This document shows positions 15,142 to 19,284 of a stretch of DNA of 19,284 nt, piece by piece. The position numbers and the translations under genes were made by a program. Positions within the stretch are counted from its first letter, which is position 1. Every line of letters starts with the position of its first letter. The DNA is from an uncultured Collinsella sp. GTDB lineage: Bacteria > Actinomycetota > Coriobacteriia > Coriobacteriales > Coriobacteriaceae. The DNA is taken from contig CAMQJB010000040.1 of the NCBI GenBank assembly GCA_947002045.1, positions 1 through 19,284 of the forward strand, in the 5' to 3' direction. The notes under the pieces are model-generated. The model ran no database searches. It saw only the letters and a list, made by a program, of their open reading frames with translations, and was not told the DNA's origin.

Positions 15142-15190
15142 CGCTCCCCCTCAAAGGGATAGAACGAATTTGTCAAATAGGCAGGTATCA

Positions 15191-16153
15191 TCACGATTTT
15201 CTCAAGATGTTCGTAATCCAGAGCAAAAGCGCGGTCTGAGAATCGGCCGAACCCTTGAGCGCGAGCTCCACATCAACGGCACCCTCGAGCGCTGCGACGA
15301 GCTCTGCCATCGAAAAGCGACGTGCCCAGGTCAGGTGATTCTTGACCTGCCAGGACTGGAGTTTGAGCGTTGCGGCCAGCTCACGACCCTGTCCGCGCGC
15401 ATCGAGCGCCTTGGCAACGATAAGCTCGCGAATGCGGCCGCACAGCAATGTGTACGTCCACACGTAGCTCTTGGCGGGCATTAGATTGAAGAGCTCGAGC
15501 GAACGGCGCATGTCACGGGCCGAGACCGCATTGAGAAAGTCCCAGGGTTGAACCTCGGCCGTTCGTACAATCCAGCGCTCAACGTCGGCAAGCTCAATCT
15601 GGGGCGCCTCGACCATCTGGGCAAGCTTAGCCAAGTCGTTATCGAGCATGCGAGTGTTTTCACCCGAACGCGAAACGAGCTCCTCGGCGGCCGCCGTCGA
15701 GATCGACTTGCCGTGCTGCGTCGCCATCTGTTGCACGCGGCGCGGTAACTCCCAGCGCTTGGTGCCGGAGCAATCGATCACGGCCTTCTTGTCGATTTTG
15801 GCGATCGCCTTATACAGGCGCGTGTTCTTGGCAAGCGAGTCGGCGATGATGAGGCAGACCGTCGTGGGGCTGGGACTCGCCAGATAGTCGACAAGCGACT
15901 CCGAGACCGCCTTAGCGAGCTTTGAGCAGCCATCAAGGATTACCAAGCGAAACTCGCTGCCCATCGGAAAGGTGTTAAGCGATCCGATAATGGACTCGAT
16001 ATCGGGGTCCTTGGTCATGTCGCGCTCGTCGAGGTTGAACTCGACCATTCCCGACTTTTCCAGACGCGCCTTCATACGCGAGACGGCGTGATCGCGCTTG
16101 ACGCCGTCGGTACCGACGATCAGATATGCCGGCAGCAGACCGGTTTCGGACAT
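15191..16153 (-). CDS. holA: DNA polymerase III subunit delta
   Basis: The delta subunit opens the beta sliding clamp within the clamp loader. The 320-residue product has the family features: N-terminal LLPAYLIVGTDGVKRDHAV (6-24), a central region with FRLVILDGCSKLAKAVSE, and the C-terminal collar region ending TALLLWITNILRKS. Length agrees with HolA (about 330-340). The start ATG 16153 follows GGGAGGGGA with a short spacer; longer in-frame extension to 16216 reaches into the intergenic gap. It lies 78 nt after comEC and upstream of rpsT, the order seen in Bacillus. Confidence 0.93.
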   Translation of the reverse strand: MSETGLLPAYLIVGTDGVKRDHAVSRMKARLEKSGMVEFNLDERDMTKDPDIESIIGSLNTFPMGSEFRLVILDGCSKLAKAVSESLVDYLASPSPTTVCLIIADSLAKNTRLYKAIAKIDKKAVIDCSGTKRWELPRRVQQMATQHGKSISTAAAEELVSRSGENTRMLDNDLAKLAQMVEAPQIELADVERWIVRTAEVQPWDFLNAVSARDMRRSLELFNLMPAKSYVWTYTLLCGRIRELIVAKALDARGQGRELAATLKLQSWQVKNHLTWARRFSMAELVAALEGAVDVELALKGSADSQTALLLWITNILRKS

Positions 16154-16231
16154 TACGCTCCCCTCCCGCAGGCCTTCGTATTCGTTCCGTGCCATTCTAG
16201 CCCAGGGGCCCACCACACGCCATCGACGTCG

Positions 16232-18535
16232 TCACGGTCGCTGGCATCGCATCGCAAAGCCCTTTGCGGTCGGGCTGATGGTGATATCACCATGTTCGAT
16301 GGTGCATGCGAACGCACCGCCCGCTTCCTGAACGGCATCGATGCAGGCATCCGACGGATGACCGTATCGATTCCCCTTGCCGGCGCTCGCGAGGGAAAGC
16401 TCGGGTCTCAGGACATCCAGCAACTCACCATCGACTGAAACCTTGGAGCCGTGATGCCCAAGTTTAAGGACATCGATATCCCCCACCTCCTGCACGAATT
16501 CCCGTTCTTGGTCGAGCTCGGCATCACCAGTGAGGAGCATACGCAGGCTCTTGCCTTCCTGAACATAAGAGAGTAGCAGGACAAGCGAGTCCTCATTTCC
16601 CTCGCCATCTACGGACTCGAACGGCCACATCACGCGGGCACAAAATGAGCCGATGTCGACCGTATCCCCACGGCGCACCTGCCGATACTCAACGCCAGGT
16701 CGATTCAATACCTCGGCAGGAGCATCCTCCAACGCATCCGCCGCCACGGCAATCGTTCCGACCGAAAACTGTTCGAGCACGGCAGGTAGACCACCCCAGT
16801 GATCCTCATCCCAATGCGTCACAAAGACGGCATCGATATGGTGCACGTTATTGCGAACCAACGCCGCTACCACGCGCTCATCGAGCCCGCAGTCGACGAG
16901 TGCTAATGCGTCGCCCTGGCGGATAAGAATCGCATCCGCCTGGCCCACATCGAGCACCGTCACCGAAGGCGGAGCGAATCGATCCCAGTAGACGTACGGA
17001 ATCGCAGCCAAGAGCACCAGGCATGAAAGCCCCACCGCCATAGGACGTGCACGGGGACGCGGCCACCAGACCAACAGAACCGCCAGCAAACACGGCACTA
17101 GGTAAATCCACATGCTATCGGGCGGCACACTCACAGATACACCAGGCACGGCGGCAAACAGTTGCTCGAAGAACAGTGCGCAACGGGCGGCAACCATGGG
17201 CACAACGAGCGCCCAAATCCGCAACGGTTCCACGAGCGAAAAGGGAACCAGCACGATCGACACAGCAAGCAGTACGCTCACCACCGGACCGATGACTGCA
17301 TTTGCCAGCGGAGCAATGAGCGAGAACGTACCGAAGGCAGGAATGGTAATGGGAAGTGTTGCCAGTTGCGAGCACAGCGTGACGGAAAGTATGTTGGCTA
17401 CGCCCGATGGCACACCCAGCTCACCCAAAGCGTAGGTCGCATAGGGGCAAAAGCACAGAATGGCTAAGACGCTGGCACACGAGAGCTGAAAGCCCATCTC
17501 GAACAGCACCGTCGGCCGCAGTAGCACAAAGATGGACATGGTTACGAAGAGTGCCGATGCGCCGTGCCGGCGACGCCCCGCGCCGTTTACGACAAGCGTC
17601 GCGAACACCATGCAGCACGCGCGCACGGCCGAGGGAGACGCGCCCGTAAAGGCAGTGTAGCCCACAAGCGCCATCGCCAATATCGCCCGCTGAACACCAC
17701 GTGAGCAGCGAGTCTTTTGCAATACACCCTCGATTACAAATCCCACGATAGCCAAATGGCTGCCCGAGACGGCGATAAGATGCGCCGTTCCCGTTACCGA
17801 AAACCAGTCGCCCGCCGGCTGGGCGCGCAGTTCGGCCGAACGACCGCAGACGACACCGGCTATGAGTGCACGCGCCGGGTCGGTCGCAGGCGCGATGGAC
17901 GCAAGCAGCCCATTTCGCAGCCGAAGCAGCGGTCCCGGAGAGCCCTCATCGGCCGACACAATCCGAACGACTTTAACCTTGCGCACCTCGCCTCGGAGCA
18001 CACGCGATCGTCCATACGCATCGTTCTCAAAACGTGAAACGCGACCGATAACACGCACGTACGCCCCGACCTTGAGCTCGCGGTCGCACGATAGGCGAAC
18101 CGTTGCCAAGTTCTTACCGTCCGCGCGTGCCTCGCAGGTATAGGAATACACGTCGTCGTTTATGGATGGATCGCCCTGCACGATAAACTCGAGGCCGCTT
18201 GCCGCTCGACCGTCGAGCGCCTTCGAGGCGCTGAGCGCACCCACAGCCCACCACGCCGAGACGACCGCTCCCGCCACGAGACCGACGGACGCGGCATACA
18301 ACCACCACTTCAAAGGGGCAAGCCGCGCACAAGATTGAGCCAGCACAACGAATACCGTCGTCGCAACGGGAATGGCCCATAGCAGCCCGACCGCCGGCGC
18401 CTGCTCCCTCAGCAGCGCATCAGCGGCCACGTTGAGCACCGAGGCGCAGCTCATGCACATGCCGGCACACAGGGCCATCGTCCACGGCATCAGGGGCCGC
18501 GGAGGCATCACATGCTCGCGCTCGGTCGCACTCAT
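16232..18535 (-). CDS. comEC: DNA uptake channel protein ComEC/Rec2
   Basis: ComEC is the membrane channel that carries single-stranded DNA into the cytoplasm during natural transformation. The 767-residue product has N-terminal membrane helices, a soluble OB-like region (about 110-195), the multi-helix Competence domain with HLIAVSGSHLAI (252-263), further helices to about 515, and a C-terminal metallo-beta-lactamase domain: LDVGQADA (528-535), THWDEDHWGG (573-582), LTGDAE (668-673) and GHHGS (693-697). All putative metal ligands are present, so the nuclease-like domain looks intact. The ATG at 18535 overlaps the comEA stop (ATGA); no good Shine-Dalgarno sequence is present, so translational coupling is likely. 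Confidence 0.95.
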   Translation of the reverse strand: MSATEREHVMPPRPLMPWTMALCAGMCMSCASVLNVAADALLREQAPAVGLLWAIPVATTVFVVLAQSCARLAPLKWWLYAASVGLVAGAVVSAWWAVGALSASKALDGRAASGLEFIVQGDPSINDDVYSYTCEARADGKNLATVRLSCDRELKVGAYVRVIGRVSRFENDAYGRSRVLRGEVRKVKVVRIVSADEGSPGPLLRLRNGLLASIAPATDPARALIAGVVCGRSAELRAQPAGDWFSVTGTAHLIAVSGSHLAIVGFVIEGVLQKTRCSRGVQRAILAMALVGYTAFTGASPSAVRACCMVFATLVVNGAGRRRHGASALFVTMSIFVLLRPTVLFEMGFQLSCASVLAILCFCPYATYALGELGVPSGVANILSVTLCSQLATLPITIPAFGTFSLIAPLANAVIGPVVSVLLAVSIVLVPFSLVEPLRIWALVVPMVAARCALFFEQLFAAVPGVSVSVPPDSMWIYLVPCLLAVLLVWWPRPRARPMAVGLSCLVLLAAIPYVYWDRFAPPSVTVLDVGQADAILIRQGDALALVDCGLDERVVAALVRNNVHHIDAVFVTHWDEDHWGGLPAVLEQFSVGTIAVAADALEDAPAEVLNRPGVEYRQVRRGDTVDIGSFCARVMWPFESVDGEGNEDSLVLLLSYVQEGKSLRMLLTGDAELDQEREFVQEVGDIDVLKLGHHGSKVSVDGELLDVLRPELSLASAGKGNRYGHPSDACIDAVQEAGGAFACTIEHGDITISPTAKGFAMRCQRP

Positions 18536-19245
18536 ACGCAGATGCAATCTTTGATTTTGGCAAGCTTCTTCTCGCCGATTCCCGATACACGCATCAGATC
18601 GTCAACCGAGGCAAAAGCACCGTTCTTTGTCCGCTCATCGATAATCGACTGTGCCATGGAGGGACCGATGCCCGAGAGCGTCTGCAGTTCTGCCGCGCTT
18701 GCCGTATTGATATTTACTAGGCCTGTTGCGCCACTCACGCCCGATGATGCGAAAGCCCCACCATCAACACCGGCTTCCGCAATGGACGTCTGCTGCTCCC
18801 CTACCGTTGGAACGTGAATCTTCTGTCCATCGACGACCTTAGATGCCCGATTGAGCCCCGTAACGTCTGCCTCAGGCGCCAGCCCGCCGGCAGCATCAAT
18901 CGCCTGAGCCACCCGCGCGCCGTCTTTGAGCCTGTATACACCGGGCGACACAACAGCGCCATCAACATCGACATAGACTTCTGCCGCGGCAGACGCCTTA
19001 GACGAAGAGCCTTCGGATGTCTTTCCGCTCGAGGCATCGCCGGATCCCGGCTCCACCAACGAGTCTGAACCGTCAGTGCGCTCAAACGACACGCCGCCGG
19101 CACCGCCGCCAAGGTTCGCCATCGCCAAGCCGCTCGCCATCGCAATGACGACCAGTATCGCCACGACCACCGCCTTATGACCGAACAGCTTGTCCGCCAA
19201 GCGGTCCATCTTTTTGACCCGTTCGTGTTGTTCGCGCTGCGCCAT
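18532..19245 (-). CDS. comEA: Competence protein ComEA, SLBB plus helix-hairpin-helix
   Basis: ComEA is a membrane-anchored double-stranded DNA receptor for transformation. The 237-residue product has one N-terminal transmembrane helix (about 25-45), a Ser/Gly-rich linker (50-88), an SLBB domain (about 89-146, VYVDVDGAVVSPGVY), a second flexible stretch, and a C-terminal double helix-hairpin-helix DNA-binding domain (175-234, with VNINTASAAELQTLSGIG and a second SGIG at 221-224). The ATG at 19245 is preceded by GGGAGG with a 7-nt spacer; the in-frame ATG at 19266 has no ribosome binding site. The promoter lies beyond the window. No comEB lies between comEA and comEC. Confidence 0.94.
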   Translation of the reverse strand: MAQREQHERVKKMDRLADKLFGHKAVVVAILVVIAMASGLAMANLGGGAGGVSFERTDGSDSLVEPGSGDASSGKTSEGSSSKASAAAEVYVDVDGAVVSPGVYRLKDGARVAQAIDAAGGLAPEADVTGLNRASKVVDGQKIHVPTVGEQQTSIAEAGVDGGAFASSGVSGATGLVNINTASAAELQTLSGIGPSMAQSIIDERTKNGAFASVDDLMRVSGIGEKKLAKIKDCICV

Positions 19246-19284
19246 AGCAAAACCTCCCAACACCATCGTGTCAGGAAAGGAACT

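Noticed and set aside
15171..15176. Perfect TTGACA on the minus strand upstream of rpsT
   Set aside because: No -10 hexamer lies 16-18 nt downstream, and the TATAGT box is 32 nt away, too far to act as its partner.

Overview
This window is a dense block of housekeeping genes, all on the minus strand. The GC-rich composition, the GTG and TTG starts, the protein sequences and the gene order suggest a member of the Coriobacteriia (Collinsella-like Actinomycetota). That placement is an inference, because no rRNA or marker comparison was possible. No gene is visibly broken. There is no prophage, insertion sequence, CRISPR array, tRNA or rRNA gene.

Read in the direction of transcription (right to left): comEA and comEC (DNA uptake, overlapping by 4 nt); holA (DNA polymerase III delta); rpsT (S20) with its own promoter, structured leader and a strong terminator; lepA, dusB and hemW, tightly packed; a J-domain/zinc-finger protein with a hydrophobic C-terminus; then dnaJ, mtaB, phoH, ybeY, dgkA, era and recO with gaps of 9 to 12 nt or overlaps; rpsO (S15) with leader and terminator; and pnp (PNPase) with a hairpin-rich leader and terminator. 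Beyond pnp lies about 430 bases without a gene. It holds a C-rich tract that is G-quadruplex-prone on the minus strand, a small hairpin, and a 147-bp element with nearly perfect 39-bp inverted arms whose right end merges with the pnp terminator.

The order comEA-comEC-holA-rpsT-lepA-hemW-...-dnaJ-mtaB-phoH-ybeY-dgkA-era-recO matches the supercluster known from Bacillus subtilis, but hrcA-grpE-dnaK, prmA and rsmE are absent here. dusB and the second J-protein occupy positions inside it. Functionally the block centres on small-subunit maturation and translation (S15, S20, Era, YbeY, LepA, DusB, MtaB), RNA turnover (PNPase, YbeY, PhoH), protein folding (two J-proteins), DNA repair and replication (RecO, HolA), envelope lipid recycling (DgkA/UdpK) and heme trafficking (HemW).

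I see no clear novel multigene system. The best candidates for something undescribed are the membrane-spanning J-protein at 9438-10541, the inverted-repeat element at 236-382, and the switch-like leaders of pnp and rpsT.
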